Assembly (NCBI GenBank): GCA_023442635.1
Contig: JAEZYR010000134.1
Coordinates: forward strand, 1 to 5,041
Direction of reading: 5' to 3'
DNA length: 5,041 nucleotides
Source of the DNA: Bacillota bacterium
GTDB lineage: Bacteria; Bacillota; Clostridia; Saccharofermentanales; Fastidiosipilaceae
Shown: positions 1 through 5,041 of the stretch, piece after piece
Layout of the letters: the number at the start of each line of letters is the position of its first letter
Position numbering within the stretch: the first letter of the stretch is position 1
Translations under genes and position numbers: made by a program
The notes under the pieces: generated by a model
Seen by the model: the letters and a program-made list of their open reading frames with translations, nothing else
The model's database searches: none
What the model was told of the DNA's origin: nothing

Positions 1-1189
1 CCCATGAGAAGAGGACAAGCCCCAAGGTCCAAACGCGCTTGAGCAGCCCAAGCCCCCACTTAGAGGAGGCGAAAAAGCGCTTGAGCAGAAATTTCTCGAT
101 GAGCAAGCAGCAAGCAAACCACAGACCCCAAAAGAAAAAATTCCACGCCGCCCCGTGCCATATCCCTGTCAGCAGCCAAACCACCAGAATGTTGAAAATC
201 TGCCTGGCTCGGCCACAGCGATTGCCACCTAGGGGCAGATAGACATAGCGCCGAAACCAACCCGAAAGCGACAAGTGCCAGCGCCGCCAAAACTCCGTAA
301 TGGAGGAGGCCGTATAGGGGTAGTCGAAGTTCTCGATCAGACGGATGTCAAAAAGGCGAGCCAAGCCGATCGCCATATCTGAGTAAGCTGAAAAATCAAA
401 ATAAATTTGCAAGGCAAAACTAAGCGCCCATAGCCAAGCTCCCAAAGTGGGCAGCTGCTCAACAGGCGCCTGTGAGAGGGCGGCATGAAGGGCTCCGCAG
501 CGATTAGCCAGAATCGTTTTCTTGGCTAAGCCTAGAATAAAACGCCTTAGGCCAGCAGCTCGCGAAGACCAGTCTATGCTCCGTTGCCTTAACTGCTGCA
601 TCAGATCTTCATAACGCACGATCGGGCCAGCAATCAGTTGCGGAAAAAAGCTGATATAAACGCTCAGATTCAAAATATTCTTTTCTAGGGGAATAGCCCC
701 CCAATAGAGGTCAATGAGATAGGAAAGGATCTGAAAAGTGTAAAAAGATATGCCGATGGGCAGGGCTAAGTGCCAATGCGGCCAGGCAAAATTCGGCCAG
801 ATCGTCCGCAGCTCCCCAAAGGCAAAAGCGGCGTATTTGAAGACGAAAAGCAAGCCGAGATTAAAAAGAATGCCCAGAGCAAAGAAAAAGCGTTTGCAGC
901 CCTGCTTTGATCGGCTCTGACTCGCCACAATCGCGCGTCCCAGGCCGTAGTTCACACCTATGGACAAGAACATGAGTGGCAAAAAACGAGGCTCGCCCCA
1001 AGCATAAAAGAGCAAACTCGCTAGGAGTAGGAGATGATTGCGCCAAGCAAAGGAGCTACTTGCGGCCTCATCTCCTTGCGCCTGACCCTGTTTTCGCAGC
1101 CGAAGCGAGGCCAAGAAATCCAGCCCAGCATAGGCCAAAGCGAGCAAGGGCAAAAACAGGTATAAGAAAAGCAGACTGCTAAACAGCAC
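1..1189 (-). CDS. MBOAT family membrane O-acyltransferase (AlgI/DltB-like), C-terminus cut by window edge
   Basis: Polytopic membrane enzyme expected to take an acyl group, usually acetyl, from a cytoplasmic donor and pass it across the membrane for O-acylation of an extracellular polymer. About 396 residues are visible with no internal stop; AlgI-type proteins are usually about 470-520 residues, so roughly the last quarter or less is missing. Family blocks in order are PIGISFYTFQ (from residue 144), FFPQLIAGP (181-189), FDFSAYSDM (264-272), EFWRRWHLSLSGW with His305, and TGIWHGAAWN with His345, which matches the catalytic histidine of the family. The GTG start at 1189 is chosen because it gives the typical N-terminus MLFSSLLFLYLFLPL and has GAGG 8 nt upstream. 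It lies 10 nt after the DUF4358 lipoprotein gene, whose stop codon overlaps that ribosome binding site, so the two are probably translationally coupled. The polymer substrate cannot be told from sequence. Family assignment is very secure. Confidence 0.95.
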   Translation of the reverse strand, partial: MLFSSLLFLYLFLPLLALAYAGLDFLASLRLRKQGQAQGDEAASSSFAWRNHLLLLASLLFYAWGEPRFLPLMFLSIGVNYGLGRAIVASQSRSKQGCKRFFFALGILFNLGLLFVFKYAAFAFGELRTIWPNFAWPHWHLALPIGISFYTFQILSYLIDLYWGAIPLEKNILNLSVYISFFPQLIAGPIVRYEDLMQQLRQRSIDWSSRAAGLRRFILGLAKKTILANRCGALHAALSQAPVEQLPTLGAWLWALSFALQIYFDFSAYSDMAIGLARLFDIRLIENFDYPYTASSITEFWRRWHLSLSGWFRRYVYLPLGGNRCGRARQIFNILVVWLLTGIWHGAAWNFFFWGLWFACCLLIEKFLLKRFFASSKWGLGLLKRVWTLGLVLFSW

Positions 1190-1197
1190 TGCTAAGG

Positions 1198-1201
1198 CCT
1201 C
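1198..1201 (-). promoter_or_regulatory. Ribosome binding site of the MBOAT gene, overlapping the upstream stop codon
   Basis: GAGG on the minus strand lies 8 nt before the GTG at 1189. It shares bases with the TGA stop (1202-1200) of the lipoprotein gene, giving TGAGG. There is no in-frame ATG nearby, so this site decides the GTG start. The overlap suggests that ribosomes finishing the lipoprotein help start the MBOAT protein. Confidence 0.7.
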
Positions 1202-1811
1202 AGGAAAGTTGGCCTAAGGCTGTTTCAAGCAAAGGCTCCGCCTTCGCCGCATCTTGGGCGGCCACGTAAGCCACAAAACGACCCACGCGCTTGATCACAG
1301 CGCCCTCGGCCTTGGGCTTTTCTTTCGGCTCATAGTCCGTAAAACGCTCGATCTGCCGCTGTTTACGATCCTGAAGCTTCTCTTCGCAAGCCTTGGCGGC
1401 TTCTTCGTCAGGCAATTCAAACAGGGCTACTTCTTCTGGGGTCCAGCCGCTGCTCACATAGGTCGCAAATTGCTTGAGTTGGGTCGGATCAATTTGGTAT
1501 GTACGCCGCAGCAGGCGGTCTTCCAAGGGGCGCATTTCGTCTGAAAAGCTCAGTTCGGCGAGAATTTGCTTGGCTATCCCATCAAGGGCTGCATTGCTCT
1601 GGCCTGGTTCTGCCATGACGTATGGCTTCGTCGATCCAGAAGCTGCCAGTGAGGGCTCAGCGCTAGCTGCCACCGATGGCATAGACGAGTCAGCAGACTG
1701 GCTAGCTGGGGTATTGGGCTGGCTTTGGCAGGCACCCAGTACGAGCATGGCTCCTGCCAATCCTAGTGTGAGTAGGCTCTTCTTCAGCGAACGAGCATGT
1801 TGTATAGCCAC
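1200..1811 (-). CDS. DUF4358-type lipoprotein
   Basis: Exported lipoprotein of 203 residues, with no assigned biochemical activity. Residues 1-27 form a lipoprotein signal peptide: a basic start (RSLKK), a hydrophobic core and a lipobox LGAC with Cys28 as the lipidated residue. A Ser/Ala/Pro-rich linker follows (about 29-65), then a compact domain (about 75-198). The segments YQID (105-108), SSGWTPEEVALFE (120-132), RFTDYEPKE (156-164) and VIKRVGRFVAYVAA (172-185) match my memory of the DUF4358 pattern. The start is GTG 1811, with AAGGAG 7 nt upstream. It lies 45 nt after the GNAT gene and 10 nt before the MBOAT gene. From memory, DUF4358 proteins in clostridia often neighbour MBOAT and SGNH genes, which suggests a surface role in polymer acylation; that role is inference. 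The lipoprotein call is strong; the DUF assignment rests on recalled motifs. Confidence 0.85.
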   Translation of the reverse strand: MAIQHARSLKKSLLTLGLAGAMLVLGACQSQPNTPASQSADSSMPSVAASAEPSLAASGSTKPYVMAEPGQSNAALDGIAKQILAELSFSDEMRPLEDRLLRRTYQIDPTQLKQFATYVSSGWTPEEVALFELPDEEAAKACEEKLQDRKQRQIERFTDYEPKEKPKAEGAVIKRVGRFVAYVAAQDAAKAEPLLETALGQLS

Positions 1812-1818
1812 AGGTATT

Positions 1819-1824
1819 CTCCTT
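1819..1824 (-). promoter_or_regulatory. Ribosome binding site of the DUF4358 lipoprotein gene
   Basis: AAGGAG on the minus strand ends 7 nt before GTG 1811. The good spacing supports this GTG, which also places a proper signal peptide at the N-terminus. Confidence 0.75.
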
Positions 1825-1841
1825 CAAATTGCGCCGTTAAG

Positions 1842-1856
1842 TGCATGATCCATGCA
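1842..1856. repeat. Short perfect inverted repeat between the GNAT and lipoprotein genes
   Basis: TGCATG, then ATC, then CATGCA: 6-bp arms around a 3-nt centre, directly after the GNAT stop codon (1859-1857). It is not followed by a T run on the minus strand, so it does not look like an intrinsic terminator. It may be a small mRNA hairpin between two operon genes, or chance. Confidence 0.4.
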
Positions 1857-2711
1857 TCATAACACGGACAAATCCGCTTTGTTTATCAACGAAGGGTCGT
1901 ATGCTTTCTCGACGCGATAGATACGTCGGGCTAAGCGTTGGCGCAAACTTGCTAGCGCTTGGCCTTCAACGGCTTCTGGCCATGACATGAGGCGCAATTC
2001 CACTGGCTCTCTGTCGGCCTGATAAGGAGGCTGAATCCAGGGTTCGGGCAACAGTTGGAAGCCCAAACGCTGGTAAAAGCGCAGCCTGGCCTCACGTTCA
2101 GCCTGGGGAGAAGTCGCCAGTGCCGAGGGCAGGTTCAGGCAAGCTTCAAGTGGCTCTAACTCAAGCAGGAGGCGGATTTGCCTGCCTTGAGCCCAGCTTT
2201 GTAGCGCTCGAAGAAGAGCAGAGCCCCATCCCTGGCCGCGCCCTTCTGGGGCGATGGCCAAGTGTTCGACAAAAAACCAATGGTCATGCTGTAAGTCAAA
2301 AAGACTGAGCAGGCCCAAGACTTCACCAGAGCATGCTATCCCCTCGCTCGGGGCTTGCTCGCCGTGCTGCGGTTGAGCCCAAAGGGCTTGCGCGTTTCTC
2401 TCGTCCGCATACGCTGCCCTGTCTGCTTCGGCTTCTGGCTCGCCGTCTCGAAGCAGAAGGATCAGCAGGTGGTCAGGATCCTCTGCCAGCGCAATCTGGT
2501 CCTCTTCCCCTCGTCTTTCCTCTGGTGGGAAGGCCAAGTCCAGCAGGGGATAAGCCTTTTGCCAGCAAAGCTCGCTAGCTTCGACAGCATAAGTCTGGAC
2601 TGCCCAGGCTAAGGGACTACGCCTAGCCCCTCCACACTCAGCCAAAAATCTTTCGATCGCGCTTTGTTCGACTCGATCAAGCCAGTTTTCTGGAAAAAGA
2701 AGCGTTGTCAT
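1857..2711 (-). CDS. GNAT family N-acetyltransferase
   Basis: Predicted cytoplasmic acetyl-CoA-dependent acetyltransferase of 284 residues; substrate unknown. The fold is recognisable from the first helix region (YPLLDLAFPPEERR, about 54-67), strand LLILLLRDGE (82-91), strand VLGLLSLFDL (131-140), VEHLAI (148-153), and the acetyl-CoA pyrophosphate loop RGQGWG with the helix after it (158-167). The late GNAT strand and helix follow, LLLELEP (181-187) and RFYQRLGFQLLP (211-222), then QPPY and VELRLM (237-242). It is longer than a typical 150-200 residue GNAT: about 50 extra residues at the N-terminus, a charged Ala-rich insertion of about 40 residues (92-130), and a basic C-terminal tail of about 40. 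The gene starts 34 nt after the metallopeptidase stop. The only good Shine-Dalgarno (AGGAG, 2730-2726) lies 14 nt from ATG 2711, unusually far, and no in-frame start lies closer. Translation may therefore be modest. Substrate and role are not predictable from sequence. Confidence 0.9.
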   Translation of the reverse strand: MTTLLFPENWLDRVEQSAIERFLAECGGARRSPLAWAVQTYAVEASELCWQKAYPLLDLAFPPEERRGEEDQIALAEDPDHLLILLLRDGEPEAEADRAAYADERNAQALWAQPQHGEQAPSEGIACSGEVLGLLSLFDLQHDHWFFVEHLAIAPEGRGQGWGSALLRALQSWAQGRQIRLLLELEPLEACLNLPSALATSPQAEREARLRFYQRLGFQLLPEPWIQPPYQADREPVELRLMSWPEAVEGQALASLRQRLARRIYRVEKAYDPSLINKADLSVL

Positions 2712-2745
2712 ATGCGGTTTTGCAGCTCCTATCCAACAAGAACCC

Positions 2746-3867
2746 TCAAAGGGGCGAGTATGAAGCAGCTGCTGCGAGAGCGAGGGTGAACAAACTGCCA
2801 GGCTCCCTCATAGCCGTGGCCAGCATGCCCCCAAAAGGCTGCGCTTGAGGCACGTGTTCGGTCAGTTCTGAGCTAGCTTGAGGTAAAAAGGCCGAGAGAT
2901 CGCTAGCTCGATCTGCCTGGAAAGTGTCCCAATCGCGCAAGTCGCCAGCCCGGTAGCCCTTGCGGAACCAGCGCGAGCGCTGCTCGCTCGTGCCATGGGT
3001 AAAGCTGTCTGGTACGACATAGCCTTGCGTCTGGCGTTGTAGGTGGTCGTCTCCTACCTTTTGAGTCGCTGTGATCGCCTCTTCGATGTCGCCTGGATCC
3101 AAGAGCCCCTTTTGCTCAGCGTAATGTGCCCACACACCAGCCAGATAGTCTGCTTGCAGCTCCAGTCGAATGGTCAGATCGTTTCGTTCAGTTTCTGTTC
3201 GGGCGCGGCGCTGTAGTTCGTGCACCTGATCAAGAAGCCCTAATTCCTGTTGCACATGATGGCCGACCTCGTGGGCGAGCACGTAAGCCATCGCAAAGTC
3301 GCCTTTGGCACCCAGTTCATGCTCGAGCTGATCATAGAAGGAGAGGTCGATGTAGACCTTGCGGTCTGCCGAACAATAAAAGGGGCCGCTTTGGGCAGTC
3401 GCGCCACCACAAGAAGAGCGGACTTGGTCGCGGAAAAGGACGAGCGTGCAAGGGTGGTACTGCTTGCCTATCTGGCTAAAAAGCTTCTGCCAGCATTGTT
3501 CCGTCTCATACAGAACAACTTCCAGCATTTCACGGCGGTCTTTTTCATTCGCGTTTTCTGCAACAGCTACCTGGCCTGGTTGCACAGGGCGACTGTCTGG
3601 AACATCGCCACCTCCCAGCAAAGAGCTGAGACCGCCACCGCGTGACAACAGCAAGAAGATGATCAAGATCAAAACAAGGCTAAAACCGCCACCTGCTCCG
3701 ACCCTGGCGCCGCGACTCTGGGGCAGGCCAATGGGGAAAGGCAGACCCATGGGAGACCGACCTGTTGAACGCCCTAAGCCTCCCATTCCTCTCGTCCAGT
3801 TAGAGCCGCTGCTCTGCCCTCGACGATCTTCTACATTCTGGCTGCGTTGCCGCCCCCTCCATTGCAT
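2746..3867 (-). CDS. ypfJ: Neutral zinc metallopeptidase, YpfJ-like (PF04228 type)
   Basis: Predicted membrane-anchored zinc peptidase of 373 residues from ATG 3867. The N-terminus, MQWRGRQRSQNVEDRR, matches the conserved start of E. coli YpfJ. A Gly/Arg-rich stretch follows, then one membrane segment (about 62-74). The periplasm-side or extracellular domain has SCGG...GPFYC (152-165), VYIDLSFY (171-178), and the zinc motif HEVGHH (199-204: His199 and His203 bind zinc, Glu200 is the catalytic base). ELQAD (236-240) probably supplies the third ligand, and VPDSFTHGTSEQR (285-297) follows. The family consensus ELQADC reads ELQADY here. The protein has about 60 residues beyond the usual YpfJ end (YpfJ is about 287 residues), finishing in an Ala/Leu-rich tail. 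It is the first gene of the apparent minus-strand operon. The physiological substrate of the family is not established, so the symbol denotes homology only. Family call very secure. Confidence 0.93.
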   Translation of the reverse strand: MQWRGRQRSQNVEDRRGQSSGSNWTRGMGGLGRSTGRSPMGLPFPIGLPQSRGARVGAGGGFSLVLILIIFLLLSRGGGLSSLLGGGDVPDSRPVQPGQVAVAENANEKDRREMLEVVLYETEQCWQKLFSQIGKQYHPCTLVLFRDQVRSSCGGATAQSGPFYCSADRKVYIDLSFYDQLEHELGAKGDFAMAYVLAHEVGHHVQQELGLLDQVHELQRRARTETERNDLTIRLELQADYLAGVWAHYAEQKGLLDPGDIEEAITATQKVGDDHLQRQTQGYVVPDSFTHGTSEQRSRWFRKGYRAGDLRDWDTFQADRASDLSAFLPQASSELTEHVPQAQPFGGMLATAMREPGSLFTLALAAAASYSPL

Positions 3868-3877
3868 AAAAGCCATG

Positions 3878-3883
3878 CTCCTT
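3878..3883 (-). promoter_or_regulatory. Ribosome binding site that selects the second ATG of the metallopeptidase
   Basis: AAGGAG on the minus strand is only 1 nt from the first in-frame ATG (3876) but 10 nt from the second (3867). The second start also gives the conserved MxW family N-terminus. ATG 3867 is therefore preferred over the longer reading, which would add Met-Ala-Phe. Confidence 0.7.
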
Positions 3884-3950
3884 CTTGCAAATTCTGCTTA
3901 TTGTCTTTGATTTTACCGAAAATGTTCCATCTAGGCCGAAAACCCAACCA

Positions 3951-4050
3951 GGGCGCTGATTGCTGATGTCGCCCAGGGCGCTGATACATGATGTCGCCCA
4001 GGGCGCTGATTGCTGATGTCGCCCAGGGCGCTGATTGCTGATGTCGCCCG
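3951..4050. repeat. Four tandem 25-bp repeats
   Basis: Units lie at 3951-3975, 3976-4000, 4001-4025 and 4026-4050, joined head to tail with no spacer. Each begins GGGCGCTGAT and continues to TGATGTCGCCC plus one base. Units 1 and 3 are identical. Unit 2 differs by one 3-base block (TGC replaced by ACA at 3986-3988), and unit 4 ends in G instead of A. Each unit starts GGGCG and ends near CGCCC, so it can form a 5-bp stem, and each junction reads CGCCC-A-GGGCG. A 25-bp period is not a multiple of three, so the array does not encode an in-frame peptide repeat. It could be a set of protein binding sites, a structured leader for the minus-strand operon, or a neutral minisatellite. Confidence 0.95.
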
Positions 4051-4074
4051 GGGGCATCGCAGAGTCTTTCGCGC

Positions 4075-4080
4075 TATAAT
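4075..4080 (+). promoter_or_regulatory. Candidate -10 element for the SGNH gene
   Basis: A perfect TATAAT lies about 100 nt upstream of TTG 4179. The position 16-18 bp upstream (around 4051-4058, GGGGCATC) does not resemble TTGACA, and there is no extended TG. If real, the promoter would probably need an activator, and the tandem repeats end just 24 bp upstream of it. Not experimentally supported. Confidence 0.4.
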
Positions 4081-4104
4081 ATCGAATCTAGTATGCGTTT
4101 ATGC

Positions 4105-4143
4105 TGAGCTAAAGTTTGAGCTAAAGCTCGTGTTTAGCTCGTG
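4105..4143 (+). repeat. Overlapping direct and inverted repeats in the SGNH gene leader
   Basis: TGAGCTAAAG occurs twice (4105-4114 and 4117-4126). TTTAGCTC (4133-4140) is the perfect reverse complement of GAGCTAAA in both copies (4106-4113 and 4118-4125), so either copy, but not both, can pair with it. The nearer pairing gives an 8-bp stem with a 7-nt loop. A smaller alternative, GAGC-TAAA-GCTC (4118-4129), competes with it. GCTCGTG is also directly repeated (4126-4132 and 4137-4143). No T run follows, so it is not a standard terminator. Confidence 0.7.
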
Positions 4144-4164
4144 CTTCATACCGATCATCATCCC

Positions 4165-4172
4165 AAAGGAGG
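4165..4172 (+). promoter_or_regulatory. Ribosome binding site that selects the TTG start of the SGNH gene
   Basis: AAAGGAGG, near-perfect, ends 6 nt before TTG 4179. The first in-frame ATG (4254) has no comparable site upstream, and starting there would remove the polar cytoplasmic N-terminus that precedes the membrane segment. Confidence 0.85.
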
Positions 4173-4178
4173 TTCAGC

Positions 4179-5041
4179 TTGTATTCTCAATCAAGTGACC
4201 AGCCCAGCAATCCCAAGCCTCCGAAGGCGCCCAGTTCTCGCTCACGACGCCCCATGGGATGCCTCGTCCTGAGCTTTTGCTTCGTGTTTCCGCTGATTGT
4301 TTTGATCGTGCTTTTTCATCCTCAGCCTATCGCGGTCTCCAGCCCTGTTGACAACCGCATCGCCGTCTGGCGAGAAGGCTGGCCCGTCCAAGCTGGTGAC
4401 AAGCCCAAGCGCTTGCTGCTCAATGCCAGTGCCTCCTCTTCTGAACCCAGCACAAGCCCCAGTACGCAAAGTAGCCCTACAACTTCCCAGACGACGCCCA
4501 CGCAAGAGCCTACCTCAACAGCTACGCCCTCAGTCGCGCCGAGCTCTGAACCCAGCACCCCAGCCCCAAAGCCCCCTGTATCGGTCGAAGTGCCAGCGCG
4601 CAGCATCCCCATTCCGCTGAACTATTTTGACGACGCCCTCTTTATCGGCGACTCGCGTACAGAAGGTCTGCTGCTTTCGGGCAATTTGCCTTCAGCTCAC
4701 TTCTATACAGATATCGGCTTGGCAGTCAGGCATTTTTTCAGCCGCCAGATCACTTTCGATGACGGCAGCAAGGGAACTTGCGCGGATCGCCTCAAGCAAG
4801 AGCACTACGGCAAAATATATCTCTGCTTCGGCATGAATGATATCGGTGGCAATCTTGATGACTTTTTGGATTCATATGCCCAAATTGTCGACTACATTCG
4901 CGCCCAGCAGCCGAATGCTATTTTGTACCTCCAAAATATTATTGCCGTCACCCAGAGTCGCGACGATCGCAAAGACTGGCGCAACAATAACAACATCACG
5001 CGCTTCAAGCAAGCCCTTGCCGAGTTCGCCGAGCGCCGTGG
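4179..5041 (+). CDS. Membrane-anchored SGNH/GDSL-family hydrolase or acyltransferase, C-terminus cut by window edge
   Basis: The frame is open from TTG 4179 to the window end, with 287 complete codons seen. A polar, basic cytoplasmic N-terminus (1-27) is followed by one membrane segment (about 28-46, CLVLSFCFVFPLIVLIVLF), a short region with tryptophans (61-69), a Ser/Thr/Pro-rich linker (about 83-133), and then the SGNH domain. Block I is FIGDSRTEG with the nucleophile Ser159; the block II glycine is probably Gly180; block III is GMND with Asn220. The block V Asp/His pair would lie past the edge. In such proteins the domain sits outside the cell and hydrolyses or transfers O-acyl groups on polymers or lipids. 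GDSR instead of GDSL is, as I recall, common in a clostridial subgroup found near MBOAT genes. The gene is divergent from the MBOAT operon, so partnership with that acyltransferase is plausible but inferred. Confidence 0.9.
   Translation, partial: MYSQSSDQPSNPKPPKAPSSRSRRPMGCLVLSFCFVFPLIVLIVLFHPQPIAVSSPVDNRIAVWREGWPVQAGDKPKRLLLNASASSSEPSTSPSTQSSPTTSQTTPTQEPTSTATPSVAPSSEPSTPAPKPPVSVEVPARSIPIPLNYFDDALFIGDSRTEGLLLSGNLPSAHFYTDIGLAVRHFFSRQITFDDGSKGTCADRLKQEHYGKIYLCFGMNDIGGNLDDFLDSYAQIVDYIRAQQPNAILYLQNIIAVTQSRDDRKDWRNNNNITRFKQALAEFAERR

Larger units (their letters stand above)
3868..4178. other. Divergent intergenic control region, 311 bp
   Basis: This non-coding stretch lies between the minus-strand metallopeptidase operon and the plus-strand SGNH gene, so it must hold promoters for both directions. 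On the minus strand a candidate -10, TAAAAT (3915-3910), lies about 40 nt before ATG 3867. It has no good -35, but two copies of TTTTCGG (3942-3936 and 3922-3916) sit 20 bp apart just upstream of it. Further right are four 25-bp tandem repeats (3951-4050), a plus-strand TATAAT (4075-4080) and a repeat-rich leader (4105-4143). Open readings across the repeats exist in several frames but have no coding support. No known riboswitch or RNA gene was recognised. Confidence 0.75.

Noticed and set aside
861..1046. Small minus-strand frames at 861-1046 and 60-290
   Set aside because: Both are out-of-frame shadows of the continuous MBOAT reading frame, which carries all the conserved blocks.
1842..1856. 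Intrinsic terminator after the GNAT gene
   Set aside because: The stem is only 6 bp, is not GC-rich, and is not followed by a T run. The downstream genes are close and on the same strand.
3126..3910. Plus-strand frames opposite the metallopeptidase
   Set aside because: They are antisense to a gene with complete family motifs, and their translations show no domain signal.
3951..4050. CRISPR array
   Set aside because: The units are directly contiguous. Reading it as 22-bp repeats leaves only 3-bp spacers, far too short, and two of the three are identical. No cas genes are visible.
3800..4057. Minus-strand 85-residue reading frame across the repeats
   Set aside because: It reads the 25-bp units in shifting frames, has no good ribosome binding site, and overlaps the start of the well-supported metallopeptidase in another frame.
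4105..4178. Known riboswitch or T-box in the SGNH leader
   Set aside because: No recognisable conserved core, such as a T-box sequence, is present. Only simple repeats and hairpins are seen.
4010..4198. Plus-strand 62-residue reading frame upstream of the SGNH gene
   Set aside because: It begins inside the repeats, runs through the candidate promoter and leader, and overlaps the SGNH start out of frame. It has no ribosome binding site or recognisable motif.
4242..4612. Minus-strand frames opposite the SGNH gene
   Set aside because: They are antisense readings of the Ser/Thr/Pro-rich linker, whose biased composition keeps opposite frames open. They have no motifs.

Overview
The window looks like a Gram-positive bacterial chromosome segment, probably Bacillota and clostridia-like. 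The support is strong AGGAGG-type ribosome binding sites, GTG and TTG start codons, a lipobox lipoprotein, and an MBOAT / DUF4358 lipoprotein / SGNH gene combination that I recall mainly from clostridia. Base composition is roughly balanced. The taxonomic call is an inference. No rRNA, tRNA, CRISPR array or mobile element is visible.

Layout: four genes on the minus strand form a tight apparent operon reading right to left. A YpfJ-type neutral zinc metallopeptidase (3867 to 2746) is followed after 34 nt by a GNAT acetyltransferase (2711 to 1857). After 45 nt comes a DUF4358 lipoprotein (1811 to 1200), and after 10 nt an AlgI/DltB-like MBOAT O-acyltransferase (1189 to 1), whose C-terminus lies outside the window. 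The MBOAT gene has a GTG start, and its Shine-Dalgarno overlaps the lipoprotein stop codon. A 311-bp divergent intergenic region (3868-4178) separates this operon from one plus-strand gene. That gene, which runs off the right edge, encodes a membrane-anchored SGNH/GDSL-family protein starting at TTG 4179.

The intergenic region is the least ordinary part. It carries four back-to-back 25-bp repeats (3951-4050), a perfect TATAAT (4075-4080), and a leader with overlapping direct and inverted repeats that could fold in mutually exclusive ways. A well-spaced AAAGGAGG lies just before the TTG start.

Working model (inference): MBOAT proteins move acyl groups, usually acetyl, across the membrane, and SGNH-type partners transfer or remove them on extracellular polymers, as in AlgI/AlgJ, PatA/PatB and DltB/DltD. 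The MBOAT, the exported lipoprotein and the anchored SGNH protein could together form an envelope or exopolysaccharide O-acetylation system. The metallopeptidase and the GNAT protein share the transcription unit, but nothing in their sequences ties them directly to that task. I found no clearly new enzyme system. The repeat-bearing divergent control region and the split acetylation module are the items most worth checking.
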